From Calidithermus chliarophilus DSM 9957 (GTDB lineage Bacteria > Deinococcota > Deinococci > Deinococcales > Thermaceae), in contig NZ_KE387026.1 of the NCBI RefSeq assembly GCF_000430045.1, forward strand, positions 4,789 through 51,144: a DNA stretch of 46,356 bases. Direction: 5' to 3'. A program made the position numbers and the translations under genes. Positions 1 through 10,011 of the stretch are shown here, piece after piece. Within the stretch, counting starts at the first letter, position 1. Every line of letters starts with the position of its first letter. The notes below the pieces were generated by a model. The model was given only the letters and a program-made list of their open reading frames with translations. It did no database searches and had not been told where the DNA came from.

Positions 1-479
1 GGGCCTTCGCCGGGGCCCGGCGCCGCTTCGAGCGGATCGGCGAGTGGCAGGGGGCGCTGGTGGTGGACGACTACGCCCACAACGCCACCAAGCTCGCGGC
101 CCTGCTGGCCGCCGCCAGGGCCACCGGCCTGCGGGTGCGGGCGGTGTTCCAGCCCCACCGCTACGGGCGCAGCGAGCAGGAGTGGCCCGGCTACGCCCGC
201 GCGCTCGAGCAGGCCCACGAGGTCCTGCTCCTCGACGTCTACGCCGCCTCCGAGAAGCCCCTGCGCCTGAGCAGCGCCCAGATCGTGGGCAACATCGTCG
301 AGCACCTGCAGCAGCGCGGCCACGCCGCCCGGCACTACGCCTGGGACGAGGCGCTGGCCTACCTGCGCCGCAGCGCCCGCCCCGGCGACCTCATCCTCAC
401 CGTGGGCGCGGGCGACGTGTCCCGGCTCGGCCGGCTCCTGGTCAGCCCGGCCCCCACCCCGGGCCAGGAGGTCGTGTGA
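1..479 (+). CDS. murC: UDP-N-acetylmuramate--L-alanine ligase, C-terminal part
   Basis: This is the last 158 codons of MurC, the cytoplasmic ATP-dependent ligase that adds L-alanine to UDP-MurNAc in peptidoglycan precursor synthesis. The reading frame is open from base 3 and the gene begins before the window. The visible part starts with an RRRFERIG stretch and then VVDDYAHNATK, the Mur ligase C-terminal domain signature (DDYAHxP-like, here with N for P). It continues with FQPHRYGR and ends near ILTVGAGDVSRLG, both typical of MurC. The stop overlaps the GTG start of murB, so the two are translationally coupled at the head of a murC-murB-ftsQ-ftsA-ftsZ cluster. Confidence 0.95.
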   Translation, partial: AFAGARRRFERIGEWQGALVVDDYAHNATKLAALLAAARATGLRVRAVFQPHRYGRSEQEWPGYARALEQAHEVLLLDVYAASEKPLRLSSAQIVGNIVEHLQQRGHAARHYAWDEALAYLRRSARPGDLILTVGAGDVSRLGRLLVSPAPTPGQEVV

Positions 480-1309
480 AGGTCGAGCGGCTCCCCCTCA
501 GCAAGCTCACCACCCTGGGCGTGGGGGGCCCGGCCGAGGTCTGGACGGTCGAGACCCCCGAGGACCTCGCCCGCGCCACCGAGGCCCCCTACCGGGTGCT
601 GGGCAACGGTTCCAACCTCCTCGTCGCCGACGCCGGCGTGCCCGAGCGGGTCATCGCCCTGGGCGGGGTCTTCAAGGAGTGGGACTTCGCCGGCTGGGTG
701 GGGGCCGGGGCGCTGGTCAGCACCCTGCTGCTCAAGAGCGCGCGGCTGGGGCTGGGGGGCCTCGAGGGCCTGCACGGGGTCCCCGCGCAGGTGGGCGGGG
801 CCGTGAAGATGAACGCGGGGACGCGCTTCGGGGAGATGGCCGACGCGCTCGAGCTCGTCGAGATCTTCCACGACGGCGCCCTGCACGTCTACCGCCCCGA
901 GGAGCTGGGCTTCTCCTACCGCCACTCCGCGCTGCCCCCCGGCTCGGTCGTGACCCGCGTCAGGCTGCGCCTGCGCGAGGCGGGCGAGGAGGCGGTGCGG
1001 GCCAAGATCGCGCTGGTGGACGCCGCGCGCAAGGGCCAGCCCAAGAAGAAGAGCGCGGGCTGCGCCTTCAAGAACCCCGCCGGGGACTCGGCGGGCCGCC
1101 TCATCGACCGGGCCGGGCTCAAGGGCCTCACGGTGGGCCGGGCCATGATCAGCCACGAGCACGGCAACTTCATCGTCAACCTGGGCGGGGCCACCGCCCG
1201 GGAGGTCTACGCCCTGCTGCGCCAGGTGCAGCAGGTGCTGCCCCTGGAGGTCGAGTGGGAGATCTGGGGGGAGCTGGAGGCCGAGTTGGGAGAGGAGGTG
1301 GTCGCGTGA
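476..1309 (+). CDS. murB: UDP-N-acetylenolpyruvoylglucosamine reductase
   Basis: MurB reduces UDP-GlcNAc-enolpyruvate to UDP-MurNAc with FAD and NADPH in the cytoplasm. The start is the GTG at 476, which overlaps the murC stop and gives 277 residues, the short form of the family. Visible motifs are the FAD-binding YRVLGNGSNLLV (about 41-52), GLHGVPAQVGGAVKMNAG, GFSYRHS, and SAGCAFKNPAGDSAGRLID. In that last motif the usual Ser proton donor of SAGS(x)FKNP is Cys. An upstream extension of the frame is only the shadow of murC. The end overlaps the ftsQ start, so the genes form one operon. Confidence 0.95.
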   Translation: MKVERLPLSKLTTLGVGGPAEVWTVETPEDLARATEAPYRVLGNGSNLLVADAGVPERVIALGGVFKEWDFAGWVGAGALVSTLLLKSARLGLGGLEGLHGVPAQVGGAVKMNAGTRFGEMADALELVEIFHDGALHVYRPEELGFSYRHSALPPGSVVTRVRLRLREAGEEAVRAKIALVDAARKGQPKKKSAGCAFKNPAGDSAGRLIDRAGLKGLTVGRAMISHEHGNFIVNLGGATAREVYALLRQVQQVLPLEVEWEIWGELEAELGEEVVA

Positions 1310-1893
1310 TCCGAGGCTTGTTGGCGCTGCTCACGCTGGTCGCCCTCGGCGTGGGCAGCCGGGTGGTCTGGCCGGTGGAGCAGGTGGTGGTGGCGGGCAA
1401 CGCCCAGCTCTCCGACGCCGAGGTGCGCTCGATCACCGGCCTCGAGGCCGGCACCCCCTGGCTGTGGGCCTGGCCGCACGCGCTCGAGCCCCTGCGCGCG
1501 AACCCCTGGGTGCGCTCGGCCCGGCTCGAGCGCCCGGCCATCGGGGAGTTGCGGGTGGTGCTGGAGGAGCGCAGGGCCCTGGCGACGCTGGTGCGCGAGG
1601 GGAGGGAGTGGGGCCTCAGCAGCGACGGGGTGCTGCTGCCCAACCCGCCCAAGACCCGAACCCGCATCGAGGGCAGCGGCACGCCCCGCCTCGCCGACCT
1701 CATCGCCATCGTCAAAAGCCTTCCCAACGCCACGGCCATCCGCTATACTCCTGCGGGTTATACGGTCCGTGGGGAGGGCTTCGAGGTGTGGGCCGCCACG
1801 GCCGAGGAATTGAAAAAGTGGGCCAAAGACCGTAAATCCCTTGCAAACAAGCCCACCTACCTCTATCCTTGGGGGGAGAGTAAAAGCCGATGA
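1306..1893 (+). CDS. ftsQ: Cell division protein FtsQ
   Basis: FtsQ is the bitopic divisome scaffold that recruits FtsB and FtsL. This copy has 195 residues, with a very short cytoplasmic tail, one membrane segment (about residues 4-21) and then a POTRA-like region (VEQVVVAGNAQLSDAEV, followed by PWVRSARLERP). The later FtsQ/DivIB domain is short and has an Arg/Lys-rich C-terminus. GTG at 1306 overlaps the murB stop (GTGA) and the stop overlaps the ftsA ATG (ATGA). The last 150 bases are less GC-rich than the cluster around them. Identity rests on both the POTRA pattern and the position between murB and ftsA. Confidence 0.88.
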   Translation: MIRGLLALLTLVALGVGSRVVWPVEQVVVAGNAQLSDAEVRSITGLEAGTPWLWAWPHALEPLRANPWVRSARLERPAIGELRVVLEERRALATLVREGREWGLSSDGVLLPNPPKTRTRIEGSGTPRLADLIAIVKSLPNATAIRYTPAGYTVRGEGFEVWAATAEELKKWAKDRKSLANKPTYLYPWGESKSR

Positions 1894-3164
1894 TTCTTGT
1901 AGGAATTGACGTAGGGACCACCAAAGTCTGCACCGTGATTGGTGAACTCTCGTCCGACGGTCACCTGGACGTGATCGGTGAAGGCACCGTTCCTTCCCAA
2001 GGGCTCAAGCGGGGAGTGGTCACCAACCTCGAGCGCACCAGCGAAGCCATCCGGCAAAGCCTCTTCCAGGCCGAGCGGGTGGCCGGGGTCAAGGCCGAGC
2101 AGGTGTTCGTGGGGGTCGCGGGCTCGCACATCAAGAGCGTGACCAGCCACGGGCTCGCCGCCATCCGGCGCGGGCACAGCATCACCCAGGCCGACATCGA
2201 CCGGGCCATCGAGCAGGCCAAGGCCTACCCCTTCGAGGGCGACGTCGACCTCATCCACGCCCTGCCGCTGGAGTTCCGCGTCGACGGCCAGGAGGGCATC
2301 CGCGACCCCATCGGCATGGCCGGGGTGCGCCTGGAGGTCGACGTGCACCTGGTGGCCGCCGGGCGCGGCCCCATCACCAACCTGCGCAAGGCCGTCGAGG
2401 ACGCCGAGGTGAGCGTGGGCGGGGTCATCCTGCAGTCCTACGCCTCCGGGCTCGCGGTGCTCTCCCCCGAGGAGATGGGCATGACCGTGATGCTCATCGA
2501 CATGGGCGGGGGCACCACCGACGTGGCCGTGTTCAAGGGCGGCCGCCTGGCCCACTCCGCCGTCATCCCCCTGGGCGGCGACCACATCACCGGCGACATC
2601 TCCCAGCTCCTGCGCATCCCCTTCGAGGAGGCCGAGCGGGTGAAGAAGAAGTACGGGGCGGCCCTGCCCGAGCTCGCCGACCCCGAGCTGGTGCTCGAGA
2701 TCAACCAGGAGGGCGGCCCGCCCCAGGTGGTGCAGGCCACCGAGCTCGCCAAGATCATCCGCCCGCGCCTGCGCGAGATCCTGCACTTCGCCCGCTCCAA
2801 CGTCGACGAGGCGCTGGGGCCGCTGGAGATCACCGTGGGCAAGGTGGTGCTCACCGGCGGCAGCGCCCTGGTGCGGGGCCTGGAGGAGCTCGCCCGCAAG
2901 CAGTTCAACCTGCCCGTGCGGCTGGGGCGGCCCATCGGGGTCTCGGGCCTCACCGACGTGGTGGCCTCCCCCACCCACGCCACCGCCGTGGGCCTGGTGC
3001 GCTACGCCAGCCTCTACGCGCAGCCCGCCGCCGGCAAGGCGGGGGTGCTGCGGCTGGGGCGTAAAACGGCACAGTCGGCCAACAACCCGGCCACAGCCAG
3101 CAAGGAAGAGGAAGGGCCGGGGCTGTGGGAGCGGATCAAAGGCGTATTCAAGAACTTCTTCTAA
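1890..3164 (+). CDS. ftsA: Cell division protein FtsA
   Basis: FtsA is the actin-like ATPase that tethers FtsZ filaments to the inner membrane. The 424-residue protein starts with the actin-fold phosphate loop VGIDVGTTKVC. It contains the second phosphate loop LIDMGGGTTDVAVF and the VVLTGGSALVRGLEE adenosine motif. It ends in an amphipathic helix, LWERIKGVFKNFF, that fits the conserved membrane-targeting sequence. The insertion with many charged residues after the first strands corresponds to the FtsA 1C domain. The ATG overlaps the ftsQ stop and ftsZ follows after 12 bases. Confidence 0.96.
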   Translation: MILVGIDVGTTKVCTVIGELSSDGHLDVIGEGTVPSQGLKRGVVTNLERTSEAIRQSLFQAERVAGVKAEQVFVGVAGSHIKSVTSHGLAAIRRGHSITQADIDRAIEQAKAYPFEGDVDLIHALPLEFRVDGQEGIRDPIGMAGVRLEVDVHLVAAGRGPITNLRKAVEDAEVSVGGVILQSYASGLAVLSPEEMGMTVMLIDMGGGTTDVAVFKGGRLAHSAVIPLGGDHITGDISQLLRIPFEEAERVKKKYGAALPELADPELVLEINQEGGPPQVVQATELAKIIRPRLREILHFARSNVDEALGPLEITVGKVVLTGGSALVRGLEELARKQFNLPVRLGRPIGVSGLTDVVASPTHATAVGLVRYASLYAQPAAGKAGVLRLGRKTAQSANNPATASKEEEGPGLWERIKGVFKNFF

Positions 3165-3176
3165 GGAGACGGGGTT

Positions 3177-4238
3177 ATGGGAGACGTGGTGATTAAAGTC
3201 ATCGGCCTGGGCGGCGCGGGCAACAACGCGGTCAACCGCATGATCGAGTCCGGCCTTTCCGGCGTGGAGTTCATCGCCGCCAACACCGACGCCCAGGTCC
3301 TGGCGACCAGCCTGGCCGACATGCGCATCCAGTTGGGCGACAAGCTCACACGCGGCCTGGGCGCCGGGGCCAACCCCGAGATCGGCGAGAAGGCCGCCGA
3401 GGAGACCCGCGACGTCATCGAGGAGCAGCTCGAGGGCGCCGACTTGGTGTTCGTCACCGCCGGCATGGGCGGCGGCACCGGCACCGGCAGCGCCCCCGTG
3501 GTGGCCGACATCGCCAAGAAGCTCGGCTGCCTCACCGTGGGCGTGGTCAGCCGCCCCTTCTCCTGGGAAGGGCCCCGCCGCATGCGGGCCGCCGAGGAGG
3601 GCATCCGCAAGCTGCGCGAGCGCGTGGACGCGATGGTGGTGGTCTCCAACGACCGCCTGCTGCAGGCGCTGGACAAGAAGATCGGCATGAAGGACGCCTT
3701 CATGGTGGCCGACCGGGTGCTCTACCACGGCGTGAAGGGCATCACCGACGTGATCACCCTCCCCGGCCTCATCAACCTCGACTTCGCCGACGTGCGCGCG
3801 CTGCTGGAGAACGCCGGCCAGGTGCTCATGGGCATCGGCTCCGGCCAGGGCGAGAACAAGGTCAGCGACGCCGTGCGCAGCGCCGTGCACTCCCCGCTGC
3901 TCGAGCGCTCCATCGAGGGCGCTCGCCGCCTGCTGGTCAACGTGGTGGGCTCGGAGGAGCTGGGCCTGGCCGAGGCCTCCGCCGTGGCCGAGCAGATCCG
4001 CGAGTCCACCGGCATGGAGGACGTGGACGTGCTCTACGGCCTCACCTACGACGACCGCGCCAAGGACGAGATGCGCGTCATCCTCATCGCCGCCGGCTTC
4101 GGCGAGGGCGCCGTGATCGCCAAGCCCGCCGGCTCGCGCCTCGTGGACTTCCCCGCCACCAACGTCGACCTCTCCAACATCGACATCCCCGCCTTCATCC
4201 GCTACGGCGACGGGGACATGCCCAAGCGGGGCAACTGA
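3177..4238 (+). CDS. ftsZ: Cell division GTPase FtsZ
   Basis: FtsZ is the tubulin-like GTPase that forms the cytokinetic ring. The 353 residues carry the nucleotide-binding [13 protein letters not shown], the tubulin signature [10 protein letters not shown], and the loop around [11 protein letters not shown] that completes catalysis in the next subunit. The conserved C-terminal peptide is present as [10 protein letters not shown], but the linker between globular domain and peptide is only about 20-25 residues, so the protein is shorter than E. coli FtsZ (383). TAAGGAGACGGGG just before the ATG is a strong ribosome binding site, and the stop is followed by an intrinsic terminator. Confidence 0.97.
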   Translation: MGDVVIKVIGLGGAGNNAVNRMIESGLSGVEFIAANTDAQVLATSLADMRIQLGDKLTRGLGAGANPEIGEKAAEETRDVIEEQLEGADLVFVTAGMGGGTGTGSAPVVADIAKKLGCLTVGVVSRPFSWEGPRRMRAAEEGIRKLRERVDAMVVVSNDRLLQALDKKIGMKDAFMVADRVLYHGVKGITDVITLPGLINLDFADVRALLENAGQVLMGIGSGQGENKVSDAVRSAVHSPLLERSIEGARRLLVNVVGSEELGLAEASAVAEQIRESTGMEDVDVLYGLTYDDRAKDEMRVILIAAGFGEGAVIAKPAGSRLVDFPATNVDLSNIDIPAFIRYGDGDMPKRGN

Positions 4239-4253
4239 AGCCCGTCGAGCGCC

Positions 4254-4287
4254 AAGGGTCGAGGGCCAGACATGCTCGACCCTTTTT
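4254..4287 (+). terminator. Intrinsic terminator after ftsZ
   Basis: GGGTCGAG (4256-4263) pairs perfectly with CTCGACCC (4275-4282) and is followed by TTTTT; two flanking A residues can pair with the first T residues. It closes the murC-ftsZ cluster ahead of ruvC. Confidence 0.85.
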
Positions 4288-4312
4288 CGGCTCTGGACCC
4301 CTGACCCCTGAC

Positions 4313-4804
4313 ATGATCGTTTTAGGCATCGACCCCGGCATCACCAACATGGGCCTGGGGGTGGTGGAGCAGGTGGGCAAGCAGCAGCGGTTGCTGCACG
4401 CCGACGTGATCACCACCCGGCACTCCGACCCCGCCCCCGAGCGCATCGGGAAGATCTACCAGACCGTGCTCGAGGCCGTCCGCACCTACAAACCCCAGGC
4501 CATCGCGGTCGAGGAGCAGTTCTTCTACCGCCAGAACGAGCTCGCCTACAAGGTGGGCTGGGCCATGGGCGCCCTGCTGGTGGTGGCCGACCAGCACGGC
4601 CTACCGGTCTACGGCTACGGCCCCCCCAAGGTCAAGCAGGCCCTCGTAGGCTACGGCCACGCCGACAAGGACCAGGTGGCCTTCATGGTACGCGCCGTGC
4701 TGGGCCTGAAGGAAACCCCCAAGCCCAGCCACAAGGCCGACGCCATCGCCATCGCGCTCACGCACTGTTTCTTCATCAACCTGGGGCAACCGAGCCCGGT
4801 GTAG
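4313..4804 (+). CDS. ruvC: Holliday junction resolvase RuvC
   Basis: RuvC is the dimeric endonuclease that cuts Holliday junctions during recombinational repair. The 163-residue protein begins MIVLGIDPG with the catalytic Asp7. It has the acidic pair in AVEEQFFYRQN (Glu67/68) and the final acidic motif HKADAIAIALTH (Asp143), so the RNase H-like active site is complete. The start is the ATG at 4313. No strong Shine-Dalgarno or TANNNT box sits directly in front of it. It stands alone after the ftsZ terminator and no ruvA or ruvB is in the window. A mosaic heptamer repeat element follows the stop. Confidence 0.95.
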   Translation: MIVLGIDPGITNMGLGVVEQVGKQQRLLHADVITTRHSDPAPERIGKIYQTVLEAVRTYKPQAIAVEEQFFYRQNELAYKVGWAMGALLVVADQHGLPVYGYGPPKVKQALVGYGHADKDQVAFMVRAVLGLKETPKPSHKADAIAIALTHCFFINLGQPSPV

Positions 4805-4995
4805 GAAGCGGTCAGCCGTCAGCCTGTGGCTCGTGGCTCGTGGTGACCCCTCCCCGTCCCTCCCCGCGCACGGGAGGGAAATATCCCCCCAGCCCCCCTT
4901 GCTAAGGGGGGTGACAAGGCGTCGTGCGTCTTGCGTACGACGTACGACGTAGGACGCACGACGCACGACCCGCACCCCGCGTTCAGCACGCAACC
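4805..4995 (+). repeat. Mosaic heptamer repeat element (copy after ruvC)
   Basis: The element holds GTCAGCC-type and GTGGCTC-type period-7 repeats. A CCCTCCC/GGGAGGG arm pair follows, then a CCCCCC-TTGCTAA-GGGGGG hairpin (4893-4911), and then CGTACGA- and CGCACGA-type heptamers (about 4929-4970). The same hairpin with the same loop recurs at 43819-43837. No convincing ORF lies here. Confidence 0.75.
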
Positions 4996-5000
4996 CTCCC

Positions 5001-5016
5001 CCATGACATTTGTCAC
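5001..5016. promoter_or_regulatory. TGACA-TT-TGTCA inverted repeat, possible operator of the exporter operon
   Basis: A short inverted repeat, TGACATTTGTCA, lies about 75 bases before the ATPase start. TTGTCA in it could serve as a -35 box, but no clear -10 was found at the usual distance. It might be bound by the response regulator encoded downstream; this is only a positional guess. Confidence 0.3.
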
Positions 5017-5086
5017 CGCCCGGCGCTGACCTTTGGCAATACCCCCCTCCCTCCGGCCCTGCGAGACTGCGGCCTGGGAGGGATTC

Positions 5087-6019
5087 ATGGTTCATAGCCT
5101 CACCGACGTCGTCCACAAACCCCCGGGCCCGGCGGTGCTCGAGCGGGTCTCCAAGCACTACGGCAGCGTGAAAGCCCTCGAGGACGTGAGCCTCGAGGTG
5201 CGCGCGGGCGAGGTGCTGGCCCTTTTGGGCCCCAACGGCGCGGGAAAGACCACCGCCGTGAGCCTGATGCTGGGGCTGATGCGGCCCGGCAGCGGGCGGG
5301 TCACGCTCTTCGGGCAGGACCCCGGCAGCCCCCGGGCCCGGCAGCGGGCCGGGGCCATGCTCCAGCTCTCCGGGGTGCCCCAGACCCTCCGGGTGCGCGA
5401 GCTGATCGACCTCTTCCGCAGCTACTACCCTGCGCCCCTGCCCCTGGAGCGCGTGGTCGAGGCTGCGCAGTTGGAGGGCATCCTCCACCGGCTCTACGGG
5501 CAGCTCTCGGGCGGGCAGAAGCAGCGCGTCCACTTCGCCCTGGCGGTCTGCGGCGACCCGGACGTGCTGTTCCTCGACGAGCCCACGGTGGGGATGGACG
5601 TGGAGTCGCGCCGGTCCTTCTGGTCGCAGGTGCGCTCGCTGGCCCGGGCGGGCAAGACTGTCCTGCTCACCACCCACTACCTCGAGGAGGCCGACGCGCT
5701 CGCCGACCGGGTGGTGGTGCTCAACCAGGGCCGCGTGACCGCGGAGGGCACCCCGGCCGAGATCAAGGCCCGCACCGCGGGCCGCCAGATCCGGGCCGTG
5801 ACCCGCCTGAGCCCCGACCTCGTCCGCCGGTTGCCCGGCGTGACCTCGGTGCAGGCCAAGGGCACCGCCCTGCAGGTCCTGGCCGTGCGGGCCGAGCCGG
5901 TGGTGGCCGAGCTGTTGCGGCTCGACCCGGGCCTGAGCGACCTCGAGGTGACCGGCGCCGGGCTCGAGGAGGCCTTCCTGGCCCTCACCACCCCCGCCGA
6001 GAAGGAGGCCGTTCGATGA
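5087..6019 (+). CDS. ABC exporter ATP-binding protein
   Basis: This is the cytoplasmic ATPase of an ABC-2 type exporter. The 310 residues contain Walker A GPNGAGKT (48-55), signature LSGGQKQR, Walker B VLFLDEPTVGMD and the switch His in LLTTHYLEEAD. A C-terminal DUF4162-like segment follows. I chose the ATG at 5087 because GGGAGG precedes it by 4-5 bases and the longer frame adds an unrelated stretch. It overlaps the permease gene by ATGA. With the histidine kinase and regulator that follow, the set resembles exporters of antibiotics, lipids or peptides under DesKR-like control. The substrate cannot be told from sequence. Confidence 0.93.
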   Translation: MVHSLTDVVHKPPGPAVLERVSKHYGSVKALEDVSLEVRAGEVLALLGPNGAGKTTAVSLMLGLMRPGSGRVTLFGQDPGSPRARQRAGAMLQLSGVPQTLRVRELIDLFRSYYPAPLPLERVVEAAQLEGILHRLYGQLSGGQKQRVHFALAVCGDPDVLFLDEPTVGMDVESRRSFWSQVRSLARAGKTVLLTTHYLEEADALADRVVVLNQGRVTAEGTPAEIKARTAGRQIRAVTRLSPDLVRRLPGVTSVQAKGTALQVLAVRAEPVVAELLRLDPGLSDLEVTGAGLEEAFLALTTPAEKEAVR

Positions 6020-6777
6020 ACACCCTGAGGATCTTCGCCCTCGAGGCCAAGTACGAGTTCCTGAAAAGCTGGCGGCTGCCCATCTACTCCCTCTCCACCC
6101 TGGCCTTCCCGCTGATGTTCTACGCCATCTTCGGGCTCTCCTTCGGCAACCAGAACGCCGGGCCCGTCAACACCGCGACCTACATGCTCGCCACCTACGG
6201 CGCTTTCGGCACCATCGGCGCGGCGCTCTTCGGCTTCGGGGTGGGGGTGGCGGTCGAGCGCGGGCAGGGCTGGATGCGGCTCAAGCGGGCCTCGCCCATG
6301 CCCCCGCTGGCCTACTTCTTCGCCAAGATCGCCCTGGCGCTGCTGTTCGGCGCCCTCATCGTGCTGGGCATGACCCTACTGGGCACGCTGGCGGGCAAGG
6401 TCAGCCTCGAGCCCCTCACCTGGCTGCGGCTCTTCGGCGTGCTGCTGCTGGGGGTGTTCCCCTTCTGCGCGTTGGGCCTGTTCTTCGGCTACGTGCTCGG
6501 CCCCAACTCGGCCCCCGGCGTGCTCAACCTGGTCTACTTGCCCATGGCCTTCGCCAGCGGCCTGTGGGTGCCCCTCGAGGCCCTGCCAAAGGCGCTCCAG
6601 AGCGTCGCCCCTTTCCTGCCGCCCTACCACTACGCCCAGCTCGCCCTAAGAACCCTGGGCGCCGGCCGCGGCGAGAACCCCTGGCTGCACGCCCTGGCGC
6701 TGGTGGGCTTCACCCTGGCCTTCCTGGCCCTGGCGCTGTGGGCCTACCGCCGCGACGAGGGCAAGACCTACGGATAG
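6016..6777 (+). CDS. ABC-2 type exporter permease
   Basis: This is the membrane subunit of the exporter whose ATPase is encoded just upstream (ATGA overlap). The 253 residues form about six hydrophobic segments: an N-terminal re-entrant/TM1 region (LPIYSLSTLAFPLMFYAIFGLSF), then segments near residues 55-85, 105-130, 140-165 and 175-195, and a C-terminal one (ALALVGFTLAFLALALWAY). NLVYLPMAFASGLWVPLEALP matches the conserved ABC-2 FxSG/P region. It most likely forms a homodimer with two ATPases. Confidence 0.9.
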   Translation: MNTLRIFALEAKYEFLKSWRLPIYSLSTLAFPLMFYAIFGLSFGNQNAGPVNTATYMLATYGAFGTIGAALFGFGVGVAVERGQGWMRLKRASPMPPLAYFFAKIALALLFGALIVLGMTLLGTLAGKVSLEPLTWLRLFGVLLLGVFPFCALGLFFGYVLGPNSAPGVLNLVYLPMAFASGLWVPLEALPKALQSVAPFLPPYHYAQLALRTLGAGRGENPWLHALALVGFTLAFLALALWAYRRDEGKTYG

Positions 6778-6859
6778 CTCGTGGCTCGTGGTCAGGTCCA
6801 CTCCTTTGCCTTGACGGCTACGGTGCCGTTGCCCAGAGTGCCGACCCCGCCCACGGCCC

Positions 6860-6863
6860 TACA

Positions 6864-6865
<2 letters not shown>
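6860..6865 (+). promoter_or_regulatory. Possible -10 box (TACAAT) for the histidine kinase gene
   Basis: TACAAT ends 7 bases before the ATG at 6873 and overlaps the ATG at 6864. This is the leaderless spacing seen elsewhere in the window, so the kinase could also be transcribed separately from ATG 6873. Confidence 0.4.
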
Positions 6866-8047
<1,182 letters not shown>

Positions 8048-8051
<4 letters not shown>

Positions 8052-8650
8052 TCCGCGTCGTCATCGCCGAAGACCAGGGCCTCATCCTCGGGGCCCTGGC
8101 CGCGCTGCTCGAGCTCGAGGGCGACATCGAGGTCGTCGGCCAGGCCAAGGACGGCAAGAGCGCCCTCGAGGAGGTCAAAGCCCGCCAGCCCGACGTCCTG
8201 CTCACCGACATCGAGATGCCCCACATGACCGGGCTCGAGCTCGCCGCCGAGGTCAAGCGGCTGGGCCTCAAGACCCGCGTCGTCATCGTGACCACCTTCG
8301 GCCGCGCCGGGTACCTGCGGCGGGCGCTCGAGGCCGGGGCCAGCGGCTACCTCCTCAAGGACGCGCCCTCCTCCGAACTCGCCGAGGCCGTGCGCCGCGT
8401 CCACCTGGGCGGCCGGGCCATCGACCCCCACCTCGCCGCGCAGGCCTGGAGCGAGGAAGACCCCCTCACCGACCGCGAGCGCAAGGTGCTCCGCCTGGCC
8501 GGTGAGGGCCAGAGCAGCGCCGAGATCGCCGCCGAGCTGGGGCTATCGGAAGGCACCGTGCGGAACTACCTCTCCGAGGCCATCAGCAAGCTGGGGGCGC
8601 AGAACCGGGTGGAAGCAGCCCGCATCGCCCGGGAGAAGGGCTGGCTTTAG
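8048..8650 (+). CDS. Response regulator, NarL/DesR type
   Basis: This is the transcription factor partner of the preceding kinase. The 200 residues hold a receiver domain with acidic pocket AEDQ near residue 8, phospho-acceptor Asp54 (LLTDIEMP), and the switch Thr and Lys (VTTFG, YLLKD). A LuxR-type helix-turn-helix is at the C-terminus (LTDRERKVLRLAGEGQSSAEIAAELGLS). The gene overlaps the kinase. The likely target is the exporter operon 5087-6777. It ends 13 bases from the convergent DoxX-like gene. Confidence 0.93.
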
Positions 8651-8663
8651 CCCTGAGGCTTCA

Positions 8664-8981
8664 TCAAACCCACGGGAAAAGCGTCGCGGATATCCGCACG
8701 ACCGTCACCCCGATCAGCCAGACGCCGGCCCAGGCCAGCACGTACTTGGGCCACAGCCCCGCGAGGATCAAGAGCCCCACGATCAGGTCGTTGTACTTGA
8801 TGAACTCCACCCACGGGCGCAGGTCCTCGAGGATGCGCCCCATGAAGCTCGTGCGCAGGAGGTCCATGTAGGAGCTGGTGTCGTACCAGGCCCCGATGCT
8901 GTTGCTGATGAAGACGCCGGCCAGCCCCAGCCGCAGCAGCCAGCGCAGCAGCAGGTCGGTCCGGCCAGGTTCAGGTTGCAT
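8664..8981 (-). CDS. Small membrane protein, DoxX-like
   Basis: A 105-residue protein, almost entirely hydrophobic, with about four membrane segments: LLLRWLLRLGLAGVFISNSIG, YNDLIVGLLILAGLWP, KYVLAWAGVWLIGVTVV and a short last one. The layout and length fit DoxX-family proteins, but the match is by general pattern only. The start at ATG 8981 is chosen over GTG 8990 (three more codons); neither has a clear ribosome binding site. It lies 49 bases after the DUF3500 gene on the same strand, so the two are probably co-transcribed. Confidence 0.55.
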   Translation of the reverse strand: MQPEPGRTDLLLRWLLRLGLAGVFISNSIGAWYDTSSYMDLLRTSFMGRILEDLRPWVEFIKYNDLIVGLLILAGLWPKYVLAWAGVWLIGVTVVRISATLFPWV

Positions 8982-9030
8982 AACGGGCACGGGCGCTGGG
9001 GCCTATCCGCGGCGGGGTATCGGCGGCTCC

Positions 9031-10011
9031 CTACAAATTCGCCCCGAAGTCGGCCTCGTAGTCGCGCCAGACGCTGTGGATGTGGGTTGCGCCGTTGCGC
9101 GAGTTGTCGTGCTCGAGCAAAAAGGTGGGCCCCTGCAGGCGCCAGTAGTGGGGACGGCGCGGCTCGAGGCTTCCCGCCCAGCCGAAGCGCACCTTGTCCA
9201 GGCCGGCCTTGGTGACGCGCTCGAACATGGGGGCGGCCACCGCGGCCGGCAGCGACCCCAGGTAGCTCTGGATGAGTTCGACCACCAGCTTCTCCTGAGC
9301 CGGGTTCAGCTCGGACACCGGCAGGCCCACGGGCTCGAGCGGCCCCACCCTGACCTCGTTCCAGGTCACGTGCCGGAACAGCGCCTCGCGCTGGAAGACG
9401 GCGATGCCCTGGCGGCGGGCGTCCAGCGAGCGCACGAGTTCGCGGGCGGCGTCCTCCTCGCGGGCCATCACCCGCACCCCGGAGCGGGTCTGGGTGGGCC
9501 AGGTGCCGTGGAAGAAGGGGGTCATGGCCACCCGTTCGCCCGAGATGGCGTACTGGCGTGAGAGGTGGTGCCCCTCCCAGCGCCAGCCCCAGGGCTCGCG
9601 GCCGCCCGGCGTCCCGAACACCGAGACGAAGAACAGCTCGGGGTCCTGGCCCAGCTCGGTCTGGAGCTGCATGATGTCGAGCGACTTCTTGTAGCCCGCC
9701 TCCGAGACGCCGGTGCGCAGCAGGGCCAGGGCGGCGGTGCGCTGGGCCTGGGTCATGCCGCGCAGGGGCACGCCGTTGCGCGGGAAGCCCTGCGGGGTGG
9801 TCCAGTGCCAGCGCAGGCGCTCGGCGCTGTCGAAGGCGAAGGTGGCCTGGGAGCGCTTGTCGCCCAGGGCGCTGAGGAACTGGTTGGCCGCCTGGGCCAT
9901 GCCCGCGGCCAGTGAGCCGCCCTGCTGGGCCCAACCCCGCTGGCCGAGCAGCAAGGCCCCTGCGCCGATGGCTGAAGCCTCAAGAAACCTACGCCGGGTC
10001 CACCTGTTCAC
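9031..10011 (-). CDS. Tat-exported DUF3500 family protein
   Basis: A protein of 326 residues with a clear twin-arginine signal (RRRFLEASAIGAGALLLG, then a hydrophobic stretch ending near AQQG), so it is exported folded. The mature part resembles DUF3500: FDSAERLRWHWTTP, GREPWGWRWEGHHLS, and the C-terminal FLLEHDNSRNGATHIHSVWRD with conserved His, Asp and Asn residues that could bind a metal or cofactor. The biochemical role is unknown to me. GTG at 10011 is preceded by GAGGAGGT. The DoxX-like gene follows. Confidence 0.8.
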   Translation of the reverse strand: MNRWTRRRFLEASAIGAGALLLGQRGWAQQGGSLAAGMAQAANQFLSALGDKRSQATFAFDSAERLRWHWTTPQGFPRNGVPLRGMTQAQRTAALALLRTGVSEAGYKKSLDIMQLQTELGQDPELFFVSVFGTPGGREPWGWRWEGHHLSRQYAISGERVAMTPFFHGTWPTQTRSGVRVMAREEDAARELVRSLDARRQGIAVFQREALFRHVTWNEVRVGPLEPVGLPVSELNPAQEKLVVELIQSYLGSLPAAVAAPMFERVTKAGLDKVRFGWAGSLEPRRPHYWRLQGPTFLLEHDNSRNGATHIHSVWRDYEADFGANL

